Assembly: GCA_009602735.1 (NCBI GenBank)
Contig: WELA01003891.1
Span: 264,464 to 328,463 of the forward strand
Reading direction: 5' to 3'
Source: Mesotaenium endlicherianum
Lineage: Eukaryota; Streptophyta; Zygnematophyceae; Zygnematales; Mesotaeniaceae
Length of the DNA: 64,000 nt
Each line of letters starts with the position of its first letter. The stretch's first letter is position 1. Made by a program: the position numbers and the translations under genes. Shown here in pieces: positions 11,586 through 22,340 of this stretch. The notes beneath the pieces are model-generated. The model was not told the DNA's origin. It was given only the letters and a program-made list of their open reading frames with translations, and searched no databases.

Positions 11586-12914
11586 ATGTTGCTAAATGCA
11601 ATGGAGTTCGTCAAAAGCTGGAACCATAAGGAAGACAGAATGTTCTGTCTGCTGCTAAGAGAGGTACTTCCTCAACTTGAAGAAGTGGTGGAGAAAAAGG
11701 TAAGCCCTCCGGAGCACCCTACAGCTGCAAAAAATATTGCTCAGTACTCAGATGTATTTAATATGCATCCAGGATTACCCTCTAAGAGAGAAGTAGATCA
11801 TAAGGATTGATTTATTACCTGGGAGTCAGCCACTATGGCAACGCACTTATGGCTTGTCTTATGTGGAGAGCGGGGAGTTGAAAACACAGATTGCAGAGCT
11901 TGAGGAAATGGTTATATTTCCCCCAGTAAATCACCTCGCGGCGCACCCATCCTATCTGTTAAGACAAAGGATGGCAGTATGCGGATGTGTGTGGATTACA
12001 GAGCTCTGAGCAGAATTACAGTAAAGAACAAATATGCTTTACCCAGAATCGAGGACTTGCTCGATACCCTGTCTGGTGCTAAGGTGTTCAGTAAGATAGA
12101 TCTCAAGAGTGGTTATCATCAAATCAAAATTGCTGAGGAGGATGAACACAAGACTGCCTTCTGCACACGTTATGGACACTATGAGTTCAACGTGATGCCA
12201 TTTGGATTGCCTAATGCTCCTGCGACCTTCATGGGTGCTATGAATGACATTTTCAAACCTTATTTGGATAAGTTTGTGCAAGTTTTCCTGGATGATATTT
12301 TAATTTTCTCTAAAGATGAAGCTCAGCACGCTGAACATTAAAGACAGTCATGGACACTCTGAGAAGAAATCACTTAAATGCTAAAATAAGCAAGTGTGAT
12401 TTTTTTAAGGAGTGTATTGAATTCTTAGGCCACGTTGTCGGTAATGGGCATCAGTGTGGATCCTAAGAAAGTCCAGACCATAAGGGACTGGCCAGTACCA
12501 CAGTCTGTCTCTGAAGTTAGATCCTTCCTTGGATTGGCTAACTACTATAGGAGATTTATTGATAATTATTCTACAAAGGCCACTAAACTGACTGACCTTA
12601 CTAAGAAAGACATAGGGTATGTGTGGGAGGAAGAGCAGCAGGCTGCCTTCCAGACCCTTAAAGATGCTCTTTGTTCTGCCCCAGTGCTAGTTGTGTATGA
12701 CCCCAACAAACCGGTGCAGGTGGTTACTGACGCCTCTGACTTTGCTATGGGTGCTATTTTGTTGCAGCCCGCTGACAAAACCACAAAGAATGGTAAGGTA
12801 AGGCAGGAGTGGCATTATGTGTTGTACGAGTCTATGAAATTTAATCCAGCGGAGATTAATTACTCAGTGCATGATAAAGAGTTGCTAGCTATCATTCATG
12901 TGCTCAAACAGTAA
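11586..12914 (+). pseudogene. Reverse transcriptase / RNase H of chromovirus copy 1
   Basis: Ty3/Gypsy RT with recognisable blocks: [38 protein letters not shown] and the catalytic VFLDDILIF near 12290. RNase H follows ([23 protein letters not shown]). Compared with copy 2 it has a one-base loss near 11908, a small deletion near 12340 producing TAA, a disruption near 12440, and a Trp-to-stop change at 12912-12914. The element would replicate via an RNA intermediate, but this copy cannot make the protein. Confidence 0.88.
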
Positions 12915-12944
12915 AGAGCATACTTACATGGTAAAGCTTACAAG

Positions 12945-14714
12945 GTGGTTACAGATCATCTAGCTCTAACTCACTTTCAGAAGAAGTCCAAGCTGTCAAG
13001 GAGGGAGAACCGTTGGAGCCAGATGCTGGAGCAGTTTCAAGTCCAGATCAACAACAAACCAGGGAAGTTAAATCCTGCTGATGCACTCTCTAGAAGACCT
13101 GACTTGGAAGAACGGAACTTTAGTCAGCATGCTGTAGATAAAGTCCTGCGTGCACTCACTTCACTAAAGGTGAAAAAGTCCTTCCTTGAAGAACTTAGGA
13201 AAGCCTACCTTTCTGACCCAACATTTGAGCCCAGCCCCACTACTGGAGTGTGTCGTGCTACTGCACTCGGGTATAAGCTCAAGGGAGGGGTCTGGGTGAC
13301 TGAAACCACTTCAGGCAGGCTGAAGCTGGTCATTCCTAATAACTTGGAAATATTGTCCCTTTTATTGAGTCAAGCACATGACAGTTTACTGGGTGGGCAT
13401 TTGGGGCATGCCAAAACTGTTGGCAAACTGGCAAAACATTATCATTGGGAGGGATTACCTCGGGAGGTCTTGAAATACGTTAAGTCTTGTGACCAGTGTC
13501 AAAAGAGTAAGTCTAGGCACACACCACCGGGGGGCCTCTTACAACCGCTGCCCATCCCAGCTGGCCGCAGGGAAACAATATCCATAGATTGGGTGGTCAC
13601 CCTGCCACGAACTGCCAATGGGCATGATTCGATACTGGTAGTTGTAGATAACTTGACAAAAACGGTCATTTTCATCCCCACAACAGTCAAACTAACTGCA
13701 CTCAAAACAACAAGACAGTTCTACAACCAGGTAGTATGCCAACATGGGTTACCCTCTAATATAATCTCAGACAGAGACTCAAAATTTACCTCTAAGTTTT
13801 GGAGAGCTTTAATGGGGTTAATGGGAGTCAAGCAGCTGCTCAGCACAGCAAACCACCCTCAGACTGATGGGCATTACCTCATCCTACCACCTCACATTGC
13901 CTCTTGGGACCCCAGGCTGAATGGCTGCCTGAGCAATATGAATGCAGAGACCAAAGAGCACAGGAGGAGGGGGAGAGACTACTTCTCTAAGGGAAAGCAT
14001 GCCTTCGTCAAATGGGCGAAGAATGCATGCCGAATAGATATCAGCAGGCTGAAGGCCAAGCAACCTCCAGCGCGCCCTAAGAAAGGGAGGTCAGTAGACT
14101 ACTCCATGTCTACCAGGGAGCAGGACGACTTAGTGGACGAGACTCCTACCCTCTCAGAGGAGGAAGATGAGGAGGATGAGGAAGAAGAACAAGGCAGAGG
14201 AGAAGCATCAGGAGCTGGTACTCAGGGCACCCAGGGGCAGGCAAGAGCAGGGCTTCCTCAGGAGCCAAGATCAAGAATATGGCATTTGACCCCGGCCATG
14301 GAGGTAACTGAACCGCGCACTCGCTCCCCTAGCCCACTTGCCCAAGCAGGGGAAGAAGCTGATCTTACTGTACTTGGCAGCAGACAAAGGCAGAAATCCC
14401 CAGAGGACAGGGGTGCCAGAAGAGGAACACGCGGGGTGGCCAAAGGTGTGCCTGCCTCTCCCTTCCCTCAGGGGCATGTACCTCTTGCCAATGTACTTCA
14501 GCATCCTACTGGAATGCCTGTCTATGTGGGGATCAACACCCAAGTGGTTGAAGAGCAGGCTACCATCCTTCGTTCTCCTCGAGGTCCAACTCTAGAACAA
14601 ACGGGATTCTTTAGAAGGCCAGTTGACAGACCTAGAGGCCTGTCCAGATTCAGGTCCAGATCTCCGTCTTCTGATCCGGAAGCCCCAGGAACAACGCCCT
14701 ATGTGACAGGCTAA
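12945..14714 (+). pseudogene. Chimeric frame: RNase H end + integrase N-half fused to ORF3 C-half (copy 1)
   Basis: An uninterrupted frame of about 590 codons made by internal deletion. It begins in the RNase H C-terminus ([12 protein letters not shown]). It then has the integrase HHCC zinc domain (HDSLLGGHLGHAKTVG...CDQCQ), the first two catalytic acidic residues (SIDWVVTLP; SDRDSKF), and HPQTDG. At about 13875 it switches to the ORF3 region (LPPHIASWDPRL) and continues to the ORF3 C-terminus with an acidic run, GHVPLANVLQHPTGMPVYV and LRSPRGP. The catalytic Glu, GPY/F module and chromodomain are lost. The in-frame junction is probably accidental, but it keeps a long translatable fusion. Confidence 0.85.
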
Positions 14715-14779
14715 AGAGGCAGTCAGTGGGGGAGGTTGGTCAGGTTCAGTTCCCTGATTAGAAACTTTTGCAGTTTAAT

Positions 14780-14796
14780 GTTGTCGAGGCGACAAC
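14780..14796 (+). promoter_or_regulatory. Perfect hairpin next to the polypurine tract, copy 1
   Basis: GTTGTCG-AGG-CGACAAC forms a perfect 7-bp stem with a 3-base loop, about 20 bases upstream of the 3' LTR. Copy 2 has the same element at 24068-24084. Confidence 0.6.
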
Positions 14797-14814
14797 AAGT
14801 TAAGTTGGAAAGAT

Positions 14815-15530
14815 TGTAATGAATCAGTATATTGGTAGATATAATATTCATTAAAATATAATAGTTAACTACGTTCAGCCTGCTGAACTTTATGTAGTAT
14901 TGCGTCTGCTGGACTTTATATAATTATCAGTCTAAGGACTCAGCCGGAAGCAGCAGGCTGAAGTCAACTTAAATCAGCTTGCTGACACATTCTTTGACAG
15001 CCAGCTTATTTCCGTACTCGGTAGCAGCGAACTGCCTCGATATACATCTAAGTGTGGTATGCTAGAGGAATGGCCAGATGACATCCCGATGATGGATGGC
15101 GATTCGGGATGATGGGAGATGGCGGTGGATTTGGTTAACCGAGGTCCTACCAACGTGGTTAACTCCCGGGTAGGCGGTGCCATCGCACTGGCCGTTGAAC
15201 AGTAAACTCATTCCATGTACATATGGTAGGCATTGCTCTCGAGTTTGGCATTCGGAAACGAGGCCAACTCTCTTGTACAGCTGACTGAGAGAGATCTGAA
15301 TCCAAGGCGAGAAGCCATTGATACGCACTGTCTTCTAACCTTGCTTATGTATGAGTATATTGATTGCATTACTGATGCTAGTTTACTTGCATTTGACTTG
15401 CGAAGTGTTGTCTACTGCTAGTGTGTTGTCCTTCGCTGTTTAATCTCTTTACAACAAATACCATAAAGATTACTTGCTGATATAAAGATCTTCATCAATT
15501 GTTAATCGTCTTTTTGGACGATGCATTTCA
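14815..15530 (+). repeat. 3' LTR of chromovirus copy 1
   Basis: A 716-base LTR starting TGTAATGAAT and ending GCATTTCA, with TG...CA ends. It is homologous over its length to 16289-17009 and 24103-24825 but more diverged from them than they appear to be from each other, so copy 1 looks older than or separate from copy 2. Immediately right of it is minus-strand gag sequence of another element. Confidence 0.9.
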
Positions 15531-16288
15531 CTGCTGTTGCACTTGTTGGGATCCTTGCCGTGTCTTCATCGCCACTTTTCTCCCTCTTTCTCTCTCCACC
15601 CGCCCCCCTCTCGCTCTCCTTTTCCTTTCCATCTCCCTTTCTCCCTCTCTCTCTCGACGTCTCTCCCTTTGTGTTGATTCCGGTGTTCCACCAGAGCTTT
15701 CTGCTTTCTGAACGTCTTGCGTGACCCAATCTTGGCTTGACATAGCTGAGCGATCTCTTCCTCATCCAGAGTGATCCAAACGGTTTGTGGAAGTTTTCCA
15801 GCATTCTTGGGTATCAATTGGTCATGATCTGCCCGCTCGTTGGCCATTGCAATCGTTACCTTTTCAGGCATCAACCTCTCGCCTTTGCAGACGGTTTTCT
15901 CTGCCACATCTACATTATAGTAGACATTGGGTGCGTTTAGCTTCGCAAATTGAGCTTTCAACTCAGCAATCTCAGTACTCATAGCATCAAACTTCTAATT
16001 GCCCTTGCGATCACCAGAGTTATCCTTTCCTATCTTTGTACCCTTTTCTGCCTCTTTCGTGGCAGCATTAGTCCATGTTGGCTATAGATTTGGGTTTTTA
16101 GACCAAAACTCATCTTCTGAGTGTCCCTTTTTGCTACAATGTGCGCATACCTGCGCTTTACTAGCAGATAGTCGCTTAGCATCCGTGTACGGACAATCTC
16201 TCTTATGATGTCCTGATTTCCCTCAATTCCAAGAACCTTCTGTTGTCTCAGCAGTGTTGGCATGCTTAGCAATCCCATTGAAAGACCC
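15531..16288 (-). pseudogene. C-terminal gag fragment of an older LTR element (left of nested insertion)
   Basis: Minus-strand remnant that continues the gag at 24831-25790 across the copy 2 insertion; the shared GACCC target duplication joins the two frames. It contains two degenerate CCHC zinc knuckles. The first has lost its first two cysteines (one to a stop) and keeps GKSGHHKRDC. The second reads CAHCSKKGHSEDEF, with the last Cys replaced by Phe (about 16104-16147). A further in-frame stretch of about 80 codons (15740-15982, TEIAELKAQFAKLN...) may be the gag-pol linker. From 15531 to about 15680 it is a C/T-rich low-complexity tract. The protein would have packaged element RNA. Confidence 0.7.
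16284..16288. repeat. Target site duplication GACCC (left)
   Basis: The five bases GACCC immediately precede the 5' LTR and are repeated at 24826-24830 immediately after the 3' LTR, as expected for a Ty3/Gypsy integration. Confidence 0.93.
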
Positions 16289-17009
16289 TGTAATGAATCA
16301 GTATATTGGTTGACATAATATTCATTTAAATAATATAGTTAAATAAGTTCAGCCTGCTGAACTCTAGTTAATAATCAGCCAGCTGGACTTTATATTTAAT
16401 AGCAGTTTAATGACTCGAACGGAAGTAGCAGGCTGGTGTCACTTTAAGTCAGCTTGCGGACACATTCTTTGTCCGCCAGCTGACTTCCGTACTCGGTAGC
16501 AGCAAACTGCCTCGGTATGCATCTAAGTGTGGTATGTTAGATGAATGGCCAGATGACATCCCTATGATGGATGGCGATTCGGGATGATGGGAGATGGTGG
16601 TGGATTTGGTTAACCGAGGTCCTACCAACGTGGTTAACTCCCGGGTAGGCGGTGCCATCGCACTGACCGTTGAACAGTAAACTCATTCCATGTACATATG
16701 CTAGGCATTGCTCTCGAGTTCGGCATTCGGAAACGAGGCCAACTCTCTTGTACAGCTTACTGAGAGAGATCTGAATCCAAGGCGAGAAGCCATTGATACG
16801 CACTGTCTTCTAACCTTGCTTATGTATGAGTTTACTGATTTGCATTATTGATGCTAGTTTACTCGCATTTGACTTACGAGTATTATTCACTGCTAGTGTG
16901 TTGTCCTTTGCCGTTAAACCAGTTAACGGAAAATACCATAAAGATTACTTGCTGATATAAAGATCTTTATTAATTGTTAATCGCCTATTTGGTAAGTCGA
17001 TTCATTTCA
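16289..17009 (+). repeat. 5' LTR of chromovirus copy 2
   Basis: A 721-base LTR, TGTAATGAAT...ATTCATTTCA, with imperfect terminal inverted ends. It would carry the element promoter and polyadenylation signals, but I cannot place a TATA box confidently. It closely resembles the 3' LTR 24103-24825. Confidence 0.95.
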
Positions 17010-17010
17010 G

Positions 17011-17022
17011 TGGTATCGGAGC
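17011..17022 (+). promoter_or_regulatory. Primer binding site (tRNA-iMet type)
   Basis: TGGTATCGGAGC lies one base after the 5' LTR. It matches the plant initiator-tRNA-Met PBS consensus TGGTATCAGAGC with a single A-to-G change. Reverse transcription would start here. Confidence 0.88.
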
Positions 17023-17043
17023 AGTTATCACAGTCTTCTTTGT

Positions 17044-18540
17044 ATGGTAAGGACAAGGTCTCAAACTAGCAACTCCCGAGACATGGAGAACCAGGATAAC
17101 GAGAATGTCGAAAACCAGGCGGAAAGCCATGTAGCGGGAAACCGTACCTATTCGGAAGCAGTAGCGGATACTGCAGCTAGGGAGGCTGCAGATGAGGCAG
17201 CTGCTATTGCCTCAGTCGCAGCTCAGCAAGCTGAGGAGGAGAGAGCCAGACTAGAAGCTGAACAAGTAGCAAAGGCCGCTGAAGATACACAAAGGAGGGA
17301 AGGACAGCCAGCTGACGAGCGCACTGTTGAAGAACTTATGGCATCAAGGGCCAATGTTCTGAACCCACCTCCTGCTGTACAACTCAATGTACCCCTAGGT
17401 CAAATACGTGACCGGCTGAATGCGGCAGGAATTGCTGCTGCAGGAGCGAGAGGGACTGTTGAGGACACTACTCAATGAGTAGAGGTCAATGCTGCTGCTG
17501 CATTTGCTACTACCACCCCAGAGTGTAGACTTGGGAGCATTGTTCGTTCAGATGCAGTCGCAAATGGCGACCATGTATCGGTCCCAGCAGGAGGACAAAA
17601 GAATCATAATGTCCCTACTGCGGGACAGAGACCAACTGGGGTCTCAAACCACTAGTGGTGGTGGCCGAGGGCCTAGTAAGCCCAAGCCGAAACCTCCCCA
17701 GGACTATGATCCTGAGGGAAACAGAAAATATTACCTGATCAAGTTTCTCGCGGATGTTGAGCAGTGGCTGGAGAACTACCCAGAACTGCAAGATTACGAG
17801 AAGGTCAGGCACACCGGTGCGCTACTGAAAGGCAGTGCCGCAGACTGGTGGCTTTACTGGAAGGAAGAGCGTAAGGCTCGGCAACTCGGTGACCCTACGT
17901 GGGTAGAGTTTGTCAAGAAGTTACATGAGAAGTTTGATGTCATCAACCAGCAGGAGAAAGCTATCTATGCGATGATCTCCCTGACACTGAAGCAGACCAC
18001 TTCAGTTGCTGAGTTTGCTCAAAAGTTCCAAGAGAACATGATGAAGCAGCCTGATTTGCCAGAACGGTATAGGATAGCATACTTCAGGTATGGCTTGAAA
18101 TCCGAGGTCTCTGGTCATTTTGCTGAGAAAAAGTAGGAGAAACTGGCTGACTTGATCCAGGATGCGGATGCCTGGGATCAGCAGCAGTTCAATCACAAGC
18201 GCCAGAGTAATGCTTTGGTGTCTAAGATTGTCAAAAAGCCCCACGGTTCCTACAATGCAGTTGAAGGAGACCAGGCTGAGGNAATGCAATTGAAGGAGAC
18301 CAGGCTGAGGATGATCAGGGTGATGGATATGAATATGAGTATCATGCCATACAGTCTAGAGGTAGAGGTGGTTCCTCTCGAGGCGGCTATGGAAGAGGTG
18401 GTGGTAGGTCTAAGCCGAGACCAGCCTCAGCAAAATCTACTTGCTACCATTGTCAGCAGTTGGGCCACTACAGAGAACAGTTTCCAGTCAAGCACCTTTC
18501 GAAGGTCGAGAGAAAAGACCAGCCTTTAAAAGACAGCAAC
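17044..18540 (+). pseudogene. gag of chromovirus copy 2 (interrupted)
   Basis: Structural nucleocapsid/capsid protein of the element. The start is ATG 17044 (MVRTRSQTSNSRDM), 22 bases after the PBS. The first section (to TGA 17476-17478) is an Ala/Glu-rich helical region. After a frameshift near 17520 a Retrotrans_gag-type capsid core follows (LKGSAADWWLYWKE; WVEFVKKLHEKF). TAG at 18134-18136 interrupts it. At 18282 an N separates two nearly identical 27-base stretches, and collapsing them keeps the frame open into a Gly/Arg-rich segment. A zinc knuckle follows at 18442-18483, CYHCQQLGHYREQF, whose fourth zinc ligand is Phe instead of Cys. Confidence 0.85.
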
Positions 18541-19108
18541 AGTCAATAATCCAGTCTACTGACTGTGAGGAGGCTAGAGATAGTGAGTCGTCACTAGCTG
18601 CCCTCGTAGCAGGTATTATGGGTCCTGCTGAATTGGATTCACTATGCATGCCTAACAACCAGATAAAGGAGACCATCAGCAATGTAGACGTCCAGAAAGT
18701 GCACACTCTGGATGCTCTTGTTCCACCTGATGTCCAACATTTCTTTGCTACGTCAGGAGAACAATGCGAAAGTCAGGAAAAGACAGTCCCCCCTATCCTA
18801 CTGCATTGCATGATTGCAGGTAGGAAGGTGAGGGCATTTGTTGATGGAGGGGCGTCACATACTTTTATCCACAAGGACTTAGTTCAGCGGCTAAGGCTGC
18901 CTACTGTCACCCAAGGGAATAGAAAGATATTCCTTGGAGATGCCTCAAGTGTCCCGGGAGGAGTTATAACCAAGCCTATTGAGGTCCAGTTAGGTTNACT
19001 TAGGTTCTGGCATTGCAAATCTAAGCCCTCCGGACCACCCTACTGCTGCAAAAATTGTTGCTCAATACACGGATGTATTTAATATGCCTCCAGGACTAAC
19101 CCCCTAAG
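18541..19108 (+). pseudogene. Protease region of chromovirus copy 2
   Basis: Retropepsin-like domain with AFVDGGASHTFIH (catalytic Asp codon 18843-18845) and the conserved LPTVTQGNRK and LGDASS blocks, preceded by a linker of about 90 residues. At N 18997 the sequence jumps from the protease to the RT linker (AKIVAQYTDVFN), so the C-terminal part of the protease, including the LGRSWL block kept by copy 1, is missing. An extra C near 19103 breaks the frame just before RT. Confidence 0.8.
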
Positions 19109-20899
19109 AGGGAAGTAGATCATAGGATTGATCTATTACCTGGGAGTCAGCCACCTTGGCAACGCACGTATGGCTTGTCTTATGTGGAGAGCGAGGAGTT
19201 GAAAACACAGATTGCAGAGCTTGAGGAAAATGGTTATATTTCTCCCAGTAAATCACCTTACGGCGCACCCATCCTATTTGTTAAGAAACAGGATGGCAGT
19301 ATGCGGATGTGTGTGGATTACAGAGCCCTGAACAGAATTACAGTAAAAAACAAGTATGCTTTACCGAGGATCGAGGACTTGCTTGATACCCTGTCTGGTG
19401 CTAAGGTGTTCAGTAAGATAGATCTCAAGAGTGGTTACCATCAAATCAGAATTGCTGAGGGGGATGAACACAAGACTGCCTTCCGTACACGTTATGGACA
19501 CTATGAGTTCAACGTGATGCCATTTGGATTGACTAATGCTCCTGCCACCTTCATGGGTGCTATGAATGACATTTTCAGACCTTATTTGGATAAGTTTGTG
19601 CAAGTTTTCCTGGATGATATTTTAATTTTCTCTGAAGATGAAGCTCAGCACGCTGAACACATAAAGACAGTCCTGGACACTCTAAGAACGAATCACTTAT
19701 ATGCTAAAATGAGCAAGTGTGATTTCTTTAAGGAGAGTATTGAATTCTTAGGCCACATTGTCAGTAAAAAGGGCATCAGCGTGGATCCTAAGAAAGTCCA
19801 GGCCATAAGGGACTGGCCAGTACCACAGTTTGTCTCGGAAGTTAGATCCTTCCTTGTGCTGGCTAATTACTACAGGAGATTTATTGAGAATTATTCCACA
19901 AAGGTCAGTAAACTGACTGACCTTACTAAGAAAGACATAAGGTATGTGTGGGGGGAAGAGCAGCAGGCTGCCTTCCAGACCCTTAAAGATGCCCTTTATT
20001 CTGCCCCAGTGCTAGCCGTGTATGACCCCAGCAAACCGGTGCAGGTGGTTACTGATGCCTCTGACTTTGCCATGGGTGCTATTTTGTTGCAGCCTGCTGA
20101 CAAAACCACAAAGGATGGTAAGGTACGGCAGGAGTGGCATCCTGTGTTGTATGAGTCTATGAAATTTAATCCAGCGGAGATTAATTACTCAGTGCATGAT
20201 AAAGAGCTGCTAGCTATCATTTATGTACTCAAACAGTGGAGAGCATACTTACATGGTAAAGCTTATACGGTGATTACAGATCATCTAGCTCTGACTCACT
20301 TTCAGAAGAAGTTCAAGCTGTCGAGGAGGGAGAACCGCTGGAGCCAGATGCTGGAGCAGTTCCAAGTCCAGATCGACTACAAACCAGGGAAGTTGAATCC
20401 TGCTGATGCACTCTCTAGAAGACCTGACTTGCAAGAAAGGAACTTTAGTCAGCATGCTGTAGATAAAGTCCTGTGTGCACTCACTTCACTAAAGGTGAAA
20501 AAGTCCTTCCTAGAACAACTTAGGAAAGCCTACCTTTCTGACCCAACATTTGAGCCCAGCCCCACTACTGGTGTGTGTCGTGCTACTGCACTCGGGTATA
20601 AGCTTAAGGGAGGGGTCTGGGTGACTGAAACCACTTCAGGCAGGCTGAAGCTGGTCATTCCTAATAACTTGGAAATAAGGTCTCTCTTACTGAGTCAAGC
20701 GCATGACAATCTCCTAGGTGGACATTTGGGGCAGGCCAAAACTGTTGGCAAACTGGCAAAACATTATCATTGGGAGGGGTTACCCCGGGAGGTCTTGAAA
20801 TATGTAAAGTCCTGTGACCAGTGTCAGAGAAATAAGTCTCGGCACACACCACCCAGAGGTCTCTTGCAACCACTGCCCATCCCAGTTGGACGCTGGGAA
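19109..20899 (+). pseudogene. RT - RNase H - integrase zinc domain of chromovirus copy 2
   Basis: A continuous frame of about 597 codons. RT blocks: [36 protein letters not shown], and catalytic FLDD near 19607-19618 (FLDD rather than the commoner YLDD/YIDD). RNase [32 protein letters not shown]. Integrase HHCC domain: [13 protein letters not shown]...SCDQCQ. The domain order PR-RT-RH-IN is diagnostic of Ty3/Gypsy. RT and RNase H motifs are intact here, unlike in copy 1. The frame stops being meaningful at N 20900, where ggacgctgggaa is repeated on both sides of the N. Confidence 0.92.
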
Positions 20900-20900
20900 N

Positions 20901-22016
20901 GGACGCTGGGAAACTGTATCCATGAACAGGGTGGTCTGACTACCAAAAACTGCCAATGGGCATGATTCAATACTGGTAGTCGTGGATAAACTGACAAAAA
21001 TGGTCATTTTTATCTCCACAACTGTCAAAGTGACTGCACTCGAAACAGCGAGACAGTTCTACAACCATGTAGTATGCCAACATGGGCTCCCTTCTAATAT
21101 CATCTCAGACAGAGACTCAAAATTCACCTCTAAGTTCTGGAGAGCTTTAATGGGGTTCATGGGAGTCAAACAGCTTCTCAGCACAGGAAACCACCCTCAA
21201 ACTGATGGGCAGACTGAAAGAACTAACGGAGTTCTGCAGGAGGTGCTGAGAGCATATATTAACCAAAAACAAGATAATTGGGATGACCTGTTGCCTCAAA
21301 TTCAGTTTGCGGTCAACAGTGCGGTGCACACGTCAACGGGCAAGACTCCTTTTGAATCCAGCCTGGGTAGAGTCCCTTTAGATGTACTGGGGGAGTCTTT
21401 AACTTGCCCTGAAGCGATGGACAACCCGGTCTCCCTCGAGTTAACTCAGGAGTTTGCTGACACCCTGTCAGAAGTCCAACAAAACCTGCACAAAGCCCAA
21501 GAAAACCAACAAAAATACGCTAATCAACACCGTTGGGAGCTGACATTTTCCAAGGGCGATTTAGTTAAACTGCATTCTCAGCACCTGTACCTCCCTGGTG
21601 TGGTTAAGAAAAAGCTTGGCCCTGTCTGGGTCGGTCCATATTCGGTGGTACGTCGTGTCGGTCAGAATGCTTACAAACTGAACATGTCAGCTGAATACAA
21701 GGGTCACCTGGTCTTTAATGTCTCCTTCCTGGAACCGTACACCAAAGGTGATACACTGTTCACAGGTCGGTTACCTGTCCAACCGGGACCGGTCCCCGCT
21801 GTCCGGGACGGCGATTCTGAGGAATATGAGGTCGATAAGATNAAGATTTTAGACGCTCGCTCATTCCGTCGATCGTCTAAATATGTCATGAAATACCTCA
21901 TTCGATGGAAGGGTTACGATGCCTCTGGGGACACTTGGGAATTTAAAGTCCAGCTGACCAATGCCAAAGGGGCGTGGAAACGGTTCCACCTTCGGGCGGC
22001 TGGGGCACCGCCCTAA
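20901..22016 (+). pseudogene. Integrase core, GPY/F module and chromodomain of chromovirus copy 2
   Basis: DDE integrase core: the first catalytic Asp is Asn (codon 20925-20927; copy 1 has Asp), the neighbouring Trp is Arg, and TGA at 20937-20939 interrupts. The second Asp (SDRDSKF) and the Glu region (HPQTDGQTERTNGVLQEV) remain. The C-terminal GPY/F module follows (KLGPVWVGPYSVVRRVG...FLEPY). The chromodomain follows, with YEVDK, KYLIRWKGYDASGDTWEF and AWKRFH. The N at 21842 sits in a short duplicated aagat and is artefactual. Chromodomains tether integration to marked chromatin and define chromoviruses. The frame ends at TAA 22014-22016. Confidence 0.9.
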
Positions 22017-22340
22017 CTGTCCCTTCAGTAGACATGGGAAGGTGACAGGAGGTCCTGTTTCCATATAAGTTGGAGGGGGATGTGACAGTTAGTGACAGTT
22101 GCGACAGGCAGCCCACCTTTAAAATTAAGTTGGAGGGAGTGGTATTCTCTGATCACCATATTACACACTCAACCTGCGCTCACACTCACTTGCTCTCTAA
22201 CTCAATTTTCCCTTGTATTCACTCACACCAGGTATTCCACACTAGGAACTCTCCCGATCGCATTCCTCTTCATCAAGGGCACTCGTTAGCGGCAAAATAT
22301 TATGACTTCACTAATTGCATTGTGTTTATGATTGAGCAGG
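22017..22340 (+). other. pol-ORF3 spacer of the chromovirus
   Basis: A non-coding 324-base interval containing a purine tract (agttggaggg, near 22069) that resembles the true polypurine tract, then C/T-rich sequence. It ends in ttatgattgagcag directly before gATG of ORF3. That end resembles a 3' splice acceptor, which would suit expression of ORF3 from a spliced subgenomic RNA. Confidence 0.5.

Larger units (their letters stand above)
11136..15530 (+). mobile_element. Chromovirus copy 1: 5'-truncated, internally deleted Ty3/Gypsy element
   Basis: Homology to copy 2 starts inside the protease at gtcccccctat (11136; copy 2 at 18786) and runs to the 3' LTR end. There is no 5' LTR, PBS or gag. 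Order retained: protease, reverse transcriptase, RNase H, integrase N-terminal half, then a junction at about 13875 straight into the C-terminal half of the third ORF, then the 3' LTR. About 2 kb (integrase C-terminus, chromodomain and ORF3 N-terminus) is missing relative to copy 2. It retains about 350 bases between protease and RT that copy 2 lacks. No target duplication can be paired because the left end is lost. Multiple frameshifts and stops make it dead. Confidence 0.92.

Noticed and set aside
15531-15680. Gly/Arg/Glu-rich tail in the minus frame after the older gag fragment
   Set aside because: A C/T-rich low-complexity tract read on the reverse strand, not credible protein.
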